From Populus alba (lineage: Eukaryota; Streptophyta; Magnoliopsida; Malpighiales; Salicaceae): DNA of 64,000 nucleotides. The position numbers and the translations under genes were made by a program. The DNA is taken from contig NC_133294.1 of assembly GCF_005239225.2 (NCBI RefSeq), positions 682,001 through 746,000 on the forward strand, written 5' to 3'. The stretch's first letter is position 1. Each line of letters opens with the position of its first letter. Shown here piece after piece: positions 47,535-58,959 of this stretch. The notes below the pieces were generated by a model. The model made no database searches. It was not told the origin of the DNA and saw only the letters and a list, made by a program, of their open reading frames with translations.

Positions 47535-49790
47535 TGTCGCACCCGACATCGTGACGGCCCTAAAAATTATGATTCTCGATTATGGAAAAAAAGAACTGAT
47601 TTCTGGTTTCTTGTTCTTTTAGGAAAAAGGTCTTGTTTGAGGAGTCGCCACCTAGTATGATGGTCACTAGAAACCCTAACTGGTCAACAGAGATTCTATG
47701 GTTTGGGATTGGTTACGTAAAAGGAAAGATATTATCACCCCTTAAACGTTCTGCCTAAGGCAAACTGCATTGCTGGTTTTGTCTTAAATTGCTAAATGTT
47801 TATTAGTTTATGCTATGATGATTTATTTAAATATTCCTGACTCTGGCGCCAGTGAATATTCGAGCTCGAATAATTCCAACTATGGCTTTGGTAAAAATTC
47901 GTAGCTTCGAAAATTAAATTAGATCAATATTTTTTTTATTCCCTACTCTAGCATCCGTGAATAAATAAATAAATAAAAATTTATTTTTTTGCATGCATAT
48001 ATTTTTTTATTTTTCTAGCTAAATAAAATAAAATACAACGAATAAAAATAATATAAATTTAAACCGGTATTTTTATTCCTGACTCTGGCGTCAGTGAATA
48101 AACCAATAAATTTACATTATTTTTATTCATGATACATATTTTTTTTCTACTTTTTTTTTTTAGGGCTGGGCCCAGCTCAGCCCATGGGGACTGGACTGGG
48201 CTGGACCCAGCCGGCCCAGCCTGGTCACTGGCCCAAGCCAGTGACCCGGCTGGGCCACATGAAGCACGCGTTAACCAAATCACGCGTGCATGAGCAGCTA
48301 ATTTTAAAAACAGAAGGTGATAATTAATTAACGAAAAGCAAGGAGAACAAAGCAAAAGACTTACCTGGTTCAATTCCAGATAATTCGCGCGAGAATGCTG
48401 AGGGAGACGCTCCTGCTTTCAATTTTTCTCTTGCTCCATCTGCTTGTCTCTCACGTTTTATTTCCCTCCTGTTTCTCTGTTTCGGCTTGTTTTTTTTTTT
48501 CTTTGCTCTATTGTCCAGAACCCCTCACTATTCTCTCTCGGCCTGCTTCTTCTTTCTCTGTCTAGTCTCGATGGGGGTTCTTCTCCTGACTGGGTTCCTG
48601 GAGGCTGAAGAGTTGCTGAAGATGGTGAAGAGATGGTTGAAACTGATTCCCTGTCTCCTTTTTTTTCTTTTCCCCAGCCCCCTTGTTCGTTCGTCTCCTC
48701 TGTTTCTTTGAGAAGAAACGAGGGGACGAATGTCTACTCCTTTTCTTTTCCTTTAGTTCCCCCGGTCCTGTGGTTCCTTGCCACTCTTGGTTCTGTCTCC
48801 TCTGCTTTCTTCTCTTCCTGCGTCTTCCCCCCTGCGTTCTTTCTTTTCCACAGTCCGTGGCTCCTTTTTTTTTCTCTGTTTCTCTCTTCTCAGCCCCCCG
48901 GTTTTGTCATCACTGCTCCAGTTTTTCTGCCCCCCTTGTTCGTTGCTTTTTTTACCTCCTCTGTTTCCTTGAGAAGAAACAGAGGAAACAAAGTCTGGTT
49001 CTTTTTCTTTTCTTCTCCCCTCTCCTAGGTTTTTTCGTGTCCTTTTCAGTCCTTCTCTCTGCCTTTTGTTCCCCCCTGTGCCGGTTCTCCTTCTCTGGTT
49101 TTTATAACCAGAGAATGCCATGCGGTTGCATGGATTTTAATGCAATAAAGGCATGCGTTTTCTTCTTGTTTTCGGGTGAAGAAGATGAACAGTGCTGATG
49201 GCAATTTGCGTTTTGATCCTCGACATTTGAATTTTTACAGTACAGTCCTTGGGTAAATTGTAATTGCACCCCTGCATCTCAGCGCCATTTACACATTGGT
49301 CCTTAGATTTTAATTTGTTGCAATCGTGCCCTCAATTAACCCCAAACATTGCTATTTCTTCAATTAAGTCCCTGATTTCATTAATTCAATTAAATCCAAA
49401 GTCCAATTAAGTCTAAAAACTTATCAATTCTCCAACTAAACCCTTAATTTGATTCATTAAATCAATTCCAAGCTCAATTAAGTCTAAAAACTTATTAATT
49501 CTCCAATTAAACGCTTAATTGGATTAATTAAATTAATTCCAAGCTTAATTAAGTCTCAAAACTTATTAATTCTCCAATTAAACCCTTAATTGGATTAATT
49601 AAATTAATTCAAAAATTTAATTAAATCTTTAAACTTCCAATCATGTTGCCCTTAACCCAAATTTTAATTCATTCTTCATTTATTTCATTTTACTTGTTTT
49701 TTCATCATTATTATTTTTTCATCATCATTTTTTTTTAATCCTTTTTAGTAAATAAATAATAATAAATATTAAAAATAAAATGGTCAAAAA
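47535..49790 (-). mobile_element. Gypsy-type solo LTR inserted in Copia gag
   Basis: Reads as the reverse complement of the LTR family at 26625-28586: it starts tgtcgcacccgacatcg and keeps the CTGACTCTGGCG repeats, the GGTCACTGGC hairpin and a minus-strand TATAAAAA (49099-49107). The other end stops at aatggtcaaaaa, lacking the last bases (ttaggttatgaca). Instead of a 5-bp target duplication, a 53-bp stretch of gag is repeated on both sides. The purine/pyrimidine-biased frames inside (48487-49198) are not genes. Confidence 0.85.
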
Positions 49791-49843
49791 TTGTATTTTT
49801 GTTGGAAAGCCTCCCATATTTATTTTGATGTTTCAGCGGAAGC
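49791..49843 (-). repeat. 53-bp duplicated gag segment flanking the inserted LTR
   Basis: Matches 47482-47534 (ttgtatttttgttgg … tttcagcggaagc) with a few differences (gagagcc/gaaagcc, atgtatt/atttatt). The only copy expected in an uninterrupted gag would read straight through. The duplication is about ten times longer than an integrase target duplication. Confidence 0.8.
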
Positions 49844-49925
49844 TATGATCTCGAATGTATCTTCATCAAGGCCTTGGTAGATGATGGTCTTTGCTTTGTT
49901 GTCCTTCTTTTTGTTGACTTTCAGG

Positions 49926-51215
49926 CATAGTTTTGAAACCCGACCCGGTCATTGACCCGGTCGACCTTCTGGGTTACGGGTCAGGTGAGTTGACCCGGGT
50001 TAACCCGGGTCAACCCAAAAAAACCTATATAAAAATAAAACACATAACTAATTACAATACAACACTTACTTAAACTAAATTTAAATTATAAACCAACAAC
50101 ATAAATTTAATTCAATATCCAAAATACAAATCAAATATAAATTATAAAATATTTATAACAAAACATCAAACCACATAAATTCCAACAACATAAATTCTAA
50201 AATATTTATGTCAATTCGAGAAAATCCAAGCTATTTTATTTTAATTACAAGAAAATTAAAAAAAAAAAAGGAAAGAAAAAAATCTCACCCTGATACTGCA
50301 TTTCGTGTCTTAAGCGACCGTGCATTAGACCTCTCCGCGCTGACTATAGATACTGCATAAAACACCTGCATATTCATAAATTTCAAACTCAGTACCAAAA
50401 CTCGTCAAAAAGTGCAATTCAGTCCTTAAGTTCTTAGAAACTGGAGACTCAGCAAAAATGTTAGTCCTCACACACACTATGAGGACACGTAATGTGAAAA
50501 TTAAAAGCAAAAAAAAATTCAAACAAATTATAGTAATTATAATTTTCTCAAAAAAAGCAGAGGAAAAGAATGAAACCCTTATAAAACAAAAATCAAACTC
50601 TGAAATTAAAAAAAAAAAAAAAAAAAACAGAATCTTCTTCGAACGGAAACGTTTAAGAAGAAGGGGAAAATCAAGAGAATGTGAGGGGGAAAAAATTAAA
50701 AAAAAAAATCCTCGCCTGTAATAGAAAAATCGAAAGCAGAAAAAGCTTCATCGTCCTGCTTGAGAGCTCCATTGCAACCAGCGCGATTAACCCTGCCGCT
50801 AATTGCAGCGTATGTACATGTAGAGAAAGAGAGAGAGAGAGAAGCGAGAGTCGTGAATTGATACGTTTGTAAAGGAGAAAAATATGTGAGAGAGAGAGTG
50901 AGAAAAGAGTCAAAAGTTTTAGTTGTCTGCGGAGGGAGAGTGTAACATAGTAGACGCTTTTTGTTCACTGGGTGCTTGGAAGTTTTTAGAGTCATTAAAC
51001 GGCTTCGTTTAATGACAGGGAGAGTAAAAAAAAAGTGGCCGGGTCTCACCCGGGTTTGGCCGGGTGGACCGGGTCCCGGGTCGACCCACCGGGTCAACCG
51101 GGTTTGGCCGGGCCGATTCCCAAACGGGTTTTGGCCTCCACCCGGACCGGTTCCATGCCCGGGTCGGCCAGGTCCCAAGTCGACCCACCGGGCCGGTCCG
51201 GGTTTAAAAACTATG
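49926..51215. mobile_element. Second hAT-type element, inside Copia gag
   Basis: Ends CATAGTTTTGAAACCCGACC and (complement) CATAGTTTTTAAACCCGGAC, with a perfect 8-bp duplication ctttcagg (49918-49925, 51216-51223). Subterminal CCCGG/TTGACCCGG blocks match the element in gene A, but the 1.0-kb interior is unrelated. It holds a CT-rich leader-like tract (minus, about 50880-50820), a short open segment and a minus-strand open segment 50325-50522 (ELHFLTSFGTEFEIYEY) leading to a good splice donor (AGG|GTGAGA near 50286). No transposase is seen. Confidence 0.85.
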
Positions 51216-51223
51216 CTTTCAGG

Positions 51224-51405
51224 GCTTGCTTGTGTGCCTCTTGTAAAGCATCTTCTGCTTCTTTGGACTCTAGTTCATCATAACCATGTTGTACAATATC
51301 TAAACACTCTTGTGAACCAAGGAATGCCTTCATTCTGATGCACCAACTATAATAGTTGTCTTTGGTCAGCTTCGGGATGAGTGTATGTGTACCTTCTATA
51401 GTCAT
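51224..51405 (-). pseudogene. Copia gag N-terminus
   Basis: Starts ATG at 51405 (MTIEGTHTLIPKLTKDNYYS), the DUF4219/UBN2-type beginning of Copia gag (LTKDNYYSWCIRMKAFLGSQ). It is cut by the hAT element after EAHKQALK; the continuation is at 49925-49791. The start codon lies about 560 bp inside the 5' LTR, leaving a long leader. Confidence 0.85.
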
Positions 51406-51963
51406 TTTGCTCTTTGAATGACCATATCACCTCTTTGGGAGCCGAATTTGGCCAAACAGACACTGTAGATCGATCCGGAATGGTCCAAATAGTAGGAAAC
51501 CAGTCTGACTTTGTTGAAATCAGGTCAGAAAATGAGTGAACCGGTCAAAAAACCAATTCTGTATGGTGGGCGGTTCGCTAAGGGGAACCGGGAATATTCT
51601 GGGAATATTCTCTCGGCACACTGCGACTGGAACGCTGCTTGGCTCGGCGCGTAGGACGGCTCGACTGGACTCTGCTAGGACTCGACGTGAACGGCTCGGC
51701 GCAACTCAAATATGGTGCGCGTGTGGCTTAGTTGTCTTAAACCTCTGGGCGCGTGGTCTGCGTGTGGGCAATCTGGGCAGAATCTTCGGGCGACGCGTGT
51801 AGCTCACCTCGGACTCCGATCAGGCTGTTCTTTACACCAGTGAGCTCGTATGGAGGAGCTCTCCACTGTGGAATGATCAAAACTTGTTTTTTTGACAACT
51901 TTGAAAATTCGGGTATATCCCAAAACTCTTTTGTTTTCTGACGAACGGGGCTCTGATATCAAT

Positions 51964-52279
51964 TGTTGGTGTGAGAAACCACTGGTGGTGGCTTTGAAAC
52001 ACTCAGAGGGGATAAAACACAAAGTTTTATTACAAAAAAACACAAGCTTACAAATACAATAAAAGCTTACAATACACACCCTCTCTTTCTTTCTAATGTT
52101 TCTCTCTATTCTCTCCACACAAATAACATAAGCTAGGCACTCTATTTATACACGAATTCAAAACAAGAAAATTCAACCTTCAAGTGTGAAGGTGGCTGGC
52201 GGCTGCGGCTGGTGGCAGCTAGTAGCTGCAAATGATGGTTGCCTTCCTTGACCTTATGGATTGAGTTTAAGTTTCAACA
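51964..52279 (-). repeat. 5' LTR of the Copia element
   Basis: tgttggtgtgagaaacc ... aagtttcaaca, highly similar to 43302-43639. Minus-strand TATAAATA (about 52143-52150) is the likely promoter. Primer site immediately inside (51947-51963). Confidence 0.92.
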
Positions 52280-52284
52280 AAAAT

Positions 52285-52849
52285 GTCATGCGAAAGCAAA
52301 ATAATTGCTTTTCGTTGGAATATCCCGGTCACCAGCTGTAGTCTAACCATTTTGTGAACTTCATCCAAATGATGAACAATGCAAGAAAAGATGAACAATT
52401 ACTTTGACCGGTGTCTATCAGATTCCTGTGGAGAAGAAACTCCCGAGTGCAGACTCTATTCTGAAGCAACATCCAAATCAATTGAACCTTCCTTGTGAGT
52501 CTGCCTCCCATACTCTAGTGTCCTTTTTATTCAAAATAAATTGAAACCCACTTAACATATGCACGTAATTCTAGAAATTGATCCAGTGGATGGATGGTGG
52601 CCATTTCTTGAATTTTAATTTCCAAGAAACAGAGAAGGTTTTCTGGAAACAGAGTATCAAAGATAGGGAAAGGTACAGTTACAACGGCTCAGCAACAACA
52701 GGTTAGATCTTAGAGCTGTCTGGTATGTGCCATGCTTCCATGTAGATGCAGAGAGTAGGTGTAGAAAATATTCAACACACCAAGTGTGTGCTTCTTTTTG
52801 GAATTTAGGTTTCATTTAACCTGTAGCTTTATTGGTTGAAAACTTGTTA
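52285..52849 (-). pseudogene. LINE zf-RVT remnant, second copy
   Basis: Continues the block cut at 43301 and matches 12548-13110. The minus strand encodes MGGRLTRKVQLIWMLLQ, TREFLLHRNLIDTGQ and WMKFTKWLDYSW, with frame breaks. It confirms that the Copia element landed inside this remnant. Confidence 0.6.
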
Positions 52850-54220
52850 TTATCATAACCTAATTTTTTAATTTTTTAATAAATAAATAATATATATATA
52901 TAATAAATAAAAATAAAAATAAATGAATAAAAAATAATTTGGGAATTGAGTTAAGATAATAAGAATGAAATTATAAATTTGGGAGTCAATTTAGTCAAAA
53001 ATTAGAAGAATTAATAAGTTTATGGACTTCATGAAAATTTGATTTATTTAATTAATGCAATCAAGGGCTTAATTGAATAAATACCAAAGTTTGGGGCTTA
53101 TTTGGTTCGAAAATGCAAGAAATTAAAGTCCAAGGACCAAAGTGCATAGGTAATGATACCATAAGGGGGTTAATTGATTTTTCCAAAGGTAATTTTAAAA
53201 GGGTTAAAAGTTGAAGACTTTTAATTAAACTTTAATTTATTTAATTAATGCAATCAAGGGCTTAATTGATAAAATACAAAAGTTTGGGGCTGATTTGGTT
53301 TGAAAATGCAAGAAATTAAAGTCCAAGAACCAAAGTGCATAGGTAGTGATACCATAGGGTGATTAATTGATTTTTCTAGGGGTAATTTTGAAAGAATTAA
53401 AAGTTGAAGAGCCAATGAAGCTTAATTGATTAAATTGGAAACCAATGACTGTTTGGTAAATGGCTTCGAAATAGAGGGGTTCAATTGCAATTGATCCAGG
53501 GTAAAATTAAAAAAAAAAAGATTTCCGTGAGGACCCAATTGCTAAATGTCAGACGTTTAGGGGCAAATTGGAAATCTGCATTTCAGGTGAAAACGGCGCC
53601 GTTTCAAAACAAACAATTCATCTCCTTCGTCCCACCGATTCAGCGGAAACTACAGCAAATCGTGGGTCACGTCTCAGCTGCCCACGATCCCTCTCGAGTC
53701 TCGCCTACAAGAAAAAGGCAACAAGCAGGAGGGGGAAGAGAGAACGAGCAGGGGGAACGAAGCAAACACAGAGAGGACAGAACACAGGGGAACAGAACGA
53801 ACAGGAGGACAGAGAGAGAGAAAGGGAAAGAAGACAGATACAATCGAAGAACGAATACAGAGAAAGTGAACGAAAACAGAGAGAGACATGGAAGGAGAAA
53901 AAAACCAAAGAAGAAGATCAAGAACAGAGAGATAAAGAGAACCCAAAATAAACGAAGAAAGATTTCTGGGCTTTCTTCCAGGACTCCAGCAAAGGAATGT
54001 CTGTTGTCTCCTAAACAACAGATCACCCAACCACCCAAAAACAAAGGAAACAGAGACGGACACAAACAGAGACAGAGAGAATAAGAAAAGCAAAAAGAAA
54101 CCAAGCAAAGAAAAGCAAGACCAGAAGAGAAGCAAAAAAAAAAAAAACCCAGAGGAGAAGAAAGTAGCTTTGGCTAGCCAGAACACCTTCGCCACCATCT
54201 CGTCCCCAAGGTTCCAGCAC
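52850..54220 (+). mobile_element. Partial Gypsy-type LTR
   Basis: Begins ttatcataacctaattttt, one base off the TGTCATAACC start of the solo LTR at 26625. It follows the same order: AT-rich part with repeated aattaatgcaatcaaggg units (53050 and 53240), aacggcgccgttt, and a strongly purine-rich leader (53720-54160). The GC-rich hairpin and the right-hand terminus are missing, so it is truncated near 54220. The 199-codon frame across the purine-rich tract is compositional, not a gene. Confidence 0.65.
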
Positions 54221-54832
54221 CCAATTTTAATAATAATAATAAAGTTAATAATAATAACCATAAACTTAACACCCAATTTTACTACAAGCAACCGATTGAA
54301 GCAACATTTTAGTCTTAACTTCGTTAAGTTAAATACCAACCTATTACACTCTATATATAACACATATTATTCTATATATAAAATATATTAATTTATATTA
54401 AAAAAACCATCTCAATCCAATAATTTAAATTATTAAATAAAATTGTAAGATATGACTTATATTATTCTATAAACACACTCCCTTAAATAAAAAAAAAATT
54501 TAAATTTAAAACTTGTAAAACTCATATTATTATATATTTAATTTTTATCAAATAAATAAGGATAGTAAAATTTTCATGATCGCTTGATAATCAAGGGTCT
54601 GATATCATATCAAATAATTATCTCAATATAATAACTTAAATTGTTAAATAAAATTTTAAAATATAATTTATATTATTTTTTAACATGAAACTATGAGAGC
54701 ACAACTTCATAAATATCATGAAATTGAACAACCAAACATTCTGTAACACTCCATATATAGTGATTAATGGTAGAGGTTCAAACCAACTATAAAAAGGAAA
54801 AACCGCTATGCCACTTTAGTCTCCAATAGTAA
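54221..54832. other. 3' flank of gene D
   Basis: AT-rich, including an AAT run (54226-54260). The last 130 bases match the 3' flanks of genes B and C and include the empty site for the TRIM (taatggtagagg, about 54766). No other gene is seen. Confidence 0.6.
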
Positions 54833-56492
54833 TCAAGTCGAGCGTTTTTCCTCGTTCTTAAGACCGAGCATTTTCCCCCACCGTAGGCAAGGGACACGAA
54901 ACGGTGCTCGAGCTTTCCTGGTTTTCTTGAGAATGTTGAATGTAGAGCCCATAAATGAGACGTACAGACGAAATTGCATTATTGCAAATATTAAGACTGG
55001 AAGGAATGCAGCCATGGAAAGGAGTAATGTTGTCAATTTTTTCTCTGACTGAATGAGTATCAAGATTGTGGCCCCAAAAGATAGCATTGTCGTTATCACA
55101 GCAAAGAAGAGGAAGGTGAAGCCAACAAGAAGTTTTCGAGGAAGAGAGATGTGAAATTCTTGTAGCTCAAATGGAGAGGTCAACAAAGACAGAAATACCA
55201 CAAGCGAAGTCAAGGAGCTTGCTAAGGAAAGAACATCCGAGACAGTGAAAAGCAGAAAATAGGGAGAGTTGATGAAGTTGGGCGTGCCATTCTTATCAGA
55301 ACCTCCGGGCACAGTATAGGCAGCAGCAAAGACAACAGTAGCAACAAGTGCAGCCACTGTGGAACAAGACTGAGTCGTTTCCTTTATCCATGTTTGTGCA
55401 TTTTTCAGTTGGTCCTTGTGACTCTCTTTGAAGAGCTCCTCTGCAGTCTTGCGTTCTTTGTTCCGAAGCGTGACATAATGAGGAGGAATTACCTTTTGCA
55501 CTTGCTGGAGTAATCGGGAGATAAATATGATTGTTATATAAATGGAGTTTGTAAATAAAACAACGTATTATTTAATTGCGTATAATTTTTAATAATATTT
55601 AAGTAATTGGTTCGGGTGACAAGGAGAACTAGATCAGCCTGTTGTCTTAATTAGTTGACATGTCTACGTTTCGTTAGCATTAAAATCGATTTTTTTCAGT
55701 TTAACGGTTTTTCTATGACCTTAACTGGATTGGGTAATTTGATTGAAACAAATGTTTTTATACGTTTGGTACTCTAATACACTATACCAAGTCCATGAAT
55801 AAATTTTATCCGGAGGTAAAGACAAAGGGATGAAAAGGTCTCACCTCAAACCATTGCAACTCCTCCTGAAGTTCAAGTGCAGGCCCAGGCCTGGTTCCTC
55901 CTCTGTAATGCTCCATATCTGCAACATGGTGCAACAATGTGTTCTTCTTCTTATCAATAACTCGATGCAGTCTAGCCATCGGTACTTTCAGTTGTTTCAC
56001 AAGATTGAAGATCTTTTTCTGGCGATGCATGACGGCCACACCCAAAATGCTCTGACCCTTCTTATTGAGCTGATCAACAGCGTGGGGATATTTATTTATT
56101 ATCTCCCACACAATCTCTTCTATTCCATTTATCGTTGCAACAAACAATGAGATCTGCTTATTGCTAGTTAATGATGAGCTCGTTACAGGAGGTTCTGTTA
56201 TTTCTATTTCTCCCTTTTTATTTTTTTCCCCACCCATTCCCTGCTCTTTTTCTTCCTCTTCATTTTGGTCTATTTTGACTATATTCCACTTTTCTTTCTC
56301 TATTAGTTTTTCGGCGAGTCTCAAAGCTAATACATGCTTTCTTTTCTGGTTCCAGAATACTTCTAGCCTTGCTGGCCAACATCGTACTTCATGTTCATGC
56401 GAAAGCGAATGAAATTAAACATGGATGAGAGCTAGCCATTTTTATGAAATAGAAAGAAACATTAACAATGATAGTAGAAGGATGAACTAAAG

Positions 56493-56525
<33 letters not shown>

Positions 56526-58041
56526 GAACTGGATCAAAGTCATTACAGTGTGTGTGTGTGTGTGTCTATATATATATATATATCAAATCATCAAAGTCAC
56601 AGAAAGTTGAATTTTGTAGGAAAAGGCTCAACCTCTTTGTGTCTTATGCATGTAAATAAATCATTTCATCAATCCATATTCTTAAATGACAATGATATAT
56701 AAAAATAGTATGAGTAATATATAAAAAATAAATTATCAAATTCAATGACCAGAATAAAAAATCTCATATAATAAGAGTCAATTATCCAATTCAATAAATG
56801 GCATCAAATTCAATGATCAGTTATGATTCCTTAATTTGGACATGAATGAAATGTGTTTCATTGTACCCTCCAGAAATATATCTAATCTCGTTATAGAAAG
56901 GTTGCTCAATAATACCACCTAGCCTTGAAACCAAAAGAACAGGTCTCAATTGTGTCCAATTATACCTTTAGGGACCTTAAAATAGTTGAGTAGGCCGCCT
57001 CTTGGTTTCCTCTCCGAGCTGCTACCCAAACCGCTCTCAACATCTCCCACAGTACCCTTCCGTGCCTGGCCACTAGTTTCTACTTGGAATTCTACCTTGC
57101 GGCGAACAGGAAGACCTGCGAAATAATTTAGAGGTCAAATCATAGACATATAGATGTCCACACACACACACATATATATATATATGCATGCATGTATATA
57201 TATGTAGCATGTATATATATGGAGCCACTATTGTAAGGTCTAATAGTGTGTTTGGAGTAGGCATACAACAATATATGAGTCTTTCAAATATGCCCATGGG
57301 AAATCCACTCTCAAAAGCAGATGGCATGTGGGCTAGAAGTTGAAGAGCAGTTATGCCTTTTTTGTCCTTCAAGCTGTGGAGCGATTCATCCAGTTTTAGC
57401 AAAAGTAAAGCTGTGTCTGCATTCATGAAATTAGAAATTCAAAAATTATACATATGATACACACACATTTTAAATTTGAGAATTCTACAAAGAGAGAAAT
57501 TGTTACCAAAGTGTTGCCCTATGATAGCAGCGCCAAGGATGGACAGGCCATCTTTCCGCTGGCGGTGAATTGGAAATAGGAGGCCATCATCATCATCATC
57601 CACGCATTGTTCTGGTTTGGAACGGATCAAAAGCTCCACTATTTCTGCCTCACCAAATCCAGCTGCTGTAAACAGTGGGGTTTCACCGTACTCGTTAGGA
57701 ATGGCAATTAGGTCTGGACAACATTCTACCAAGAATCTTACAGCCTCATAATTCCCATAGATGGTTGCCTCGTGAAGAGCCGTATTTCCAAATTTGTTTT
57801 TTTTCTTGAGAAAATCTTTCTCAGTTGAAGGTAATTCTCTTTCCTTCACGATTTCAAGTAGATCTTCAAGTGCTTGCACTTCGTTGCTTTGCACAGCTAG
57901 ATGAAGTACAGTATCCAAAGAGCTCGTAACTGGAGAGAACAAATACTCGGTATTTTCCTTATAGTAGTCAATCATGTGTTGCCATTTTCCATTCATGGCT
58001 GCTTTATAAGGTCTCTCCTGTATCATCTCATCAGAATCCAT
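54833..58041 (-). CDS. Gene D: intact ankyrin-PGG membrane protein (ACD6/ITN1-like)
   Basis: Exons 58041-57507, 57416-57267, 57115-56966, 56386-55845 and 55504-54833 (535, 150, 150, 542, 672 nt) join in phase to 682 codons plus stop, with GT-AG borders. Residues 42-66, 83-113, 118-146 and 164-190 are ankyrin repeats (GNTALHEATIYGNYEAVRFL; YGETPLFTAAGFGEAEIVEL). Residues 229-278 form a charged linker. Residues about 335-455 are a second ankyrin block (LFVATINGIEEIVWEI). Residues 460-682 hold the PGG domain: P525-G526-G527 after a first helix, and four helices at about 507-523, 541-568, 583-611 and 617-636. ACD6/ITN1-type proteins act at membranes in salicylate-dependent defence and stress signalling; the exact role here is unknown. 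The leader is separated from its old promoter by a Copia element. Confidence 0.9.
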
Positions 58042-58049
58042 AATTGCTC

Positions 58050-58374
58050 TCTACATAAGATTATGTAAGTAACTATTGTTAATGTACAATCTTAACATAA
58101 GTAACTATTGTTAATGTTAATGTAACATAAGTAATGTACAATCTTAACAATACTCTCTATTGTTAATGCTAATCTTACAATCTTAACATAAGTAACATAT
58201 AACCCATATTTGCTCTCTACATAAGTAACTATTGTTAATGTACAATCTTAACAATACTCTCTATTATTAATGTTAATCTTACAATCTTAACATAAGTAAC
58301 ATAATCCATATTTGCTCTCTACATAAGTAACTATTGTTAATGTACAATCTTAACAATACTCTCTATTGTTAACT
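58050..58374. repeat. Tandem repeat in the 5' leader of gene D
   Basis: A unit of about 102 bp (ataagtaactattgttaatg, tacaatcttaacaatactct, ccatatttgctctctac) is repeated about three times. It includes copies of the splice-acceptor/start-codon neighbourhood of the gene (ccatatttgctctctacata at 58204 and 58306). Upstream ATGs are thereby added to the leader. Confidence 0.75.
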
Positions 58375-58449
58375 ACAGAAGAATTTTTAAAAAGAGGTTT
58401 TAAGCTTAGCATAATTTTTGCCTTACCTTACAAGTGATGGTTGCATGGC

Positions 58450-58457
58450 TATTTATA
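58450..58457 (-). promoter_or_regulatory. TATA box of the 3' LTR upstream of gene D
   Basis: TATAAATA on the minus strand (GGCTATAAATAGCC), about 400 bp upstream of the gene D start codon and in the same direction. A good splice donor (TGTAAG|GTAAGG, about 58425-58434) lies about 20 bp beyond it. The right LTR has the same box near 59940-59947. It could drive gene D; no transcript evidence is available. Confidence 0.45.
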
Positions 58458-58959
58458 GCCCTCATAACCAACCTAAATGGAACAATTTAGACAAACTTTC
58501 CACCAATAGAACTTGCAAGAATCTTAACCAATTCACTAGACAATTCTAGAGTTCTTTGAATTGTGGATGAGAATTCTTAACATTTCTAGTATTCGTTTGA
58601 TTTCTCTAGAACTTTCCTAATTTAACTTTGCACAAACTTGTAGTTTATATTATTTTCTAGAATTGACCTCTGGAATCTTCTTTAAGTGCATTAATAATTT
58701 AATACTCCTCCTTAATATACTTCACTGATACTCTAACTTGATCTTGTAGTGCCTCAAACTTAACTCATGAAAGGGCTTTTATGAAGATATCTACTAATTG
58801 TTTTTTAGTCTTGCATGCAATATTCAAAATTGATTTCTTTATAGCCAACTGCTTTTTATAAAAAGTGAAATTGATTGATATGTGCTTGTCCTGTTATGGA
58901 ATACAAGAATTTTATCATAGAAATGACTGACTTATTATTATATAATATCGTTGTAGATC

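Larger units (their letters stand above)
43302..52279 (-). mobile_element. Ty1/Copia retrotransposon with two nested insertions
   Basis: LTRs at 43302-43639 (3' LTR, 338 bp) and 51964-52279 (5' LTR, 316 bp) are flanked by aaaat (43297-43301, 52280-52284). The sequence near 12547 is the empty site. On the minus strand ATTGATATCAGAGCCCC beside the 5' LTR is the initiator-Met primer site, and AAAGAGGAGATT beside the 3' LTR is the polypurine tract. Gag, protease, integrase, RT and RNase H follow in Copia order. A hAT element (49926-51215) and a Gypsy-type LTR (47535-49790) interrupt gag. Pol is one frame broken only by stops. Confidence 0.93.

Noticed and set aside
48487..49198. Several overlapping serine/phenylalanine-rich frames up to 171 codons
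   Set aside because: Antisense of the purine-rich leader of the inverted LTR; no domain.
53485..54363. 199-codon basic frame (plus) and 229-codon hydrophobic frame (minus)
   Set aside because: Both arise from the GA-rich leader of the partial LTR; low complexity.
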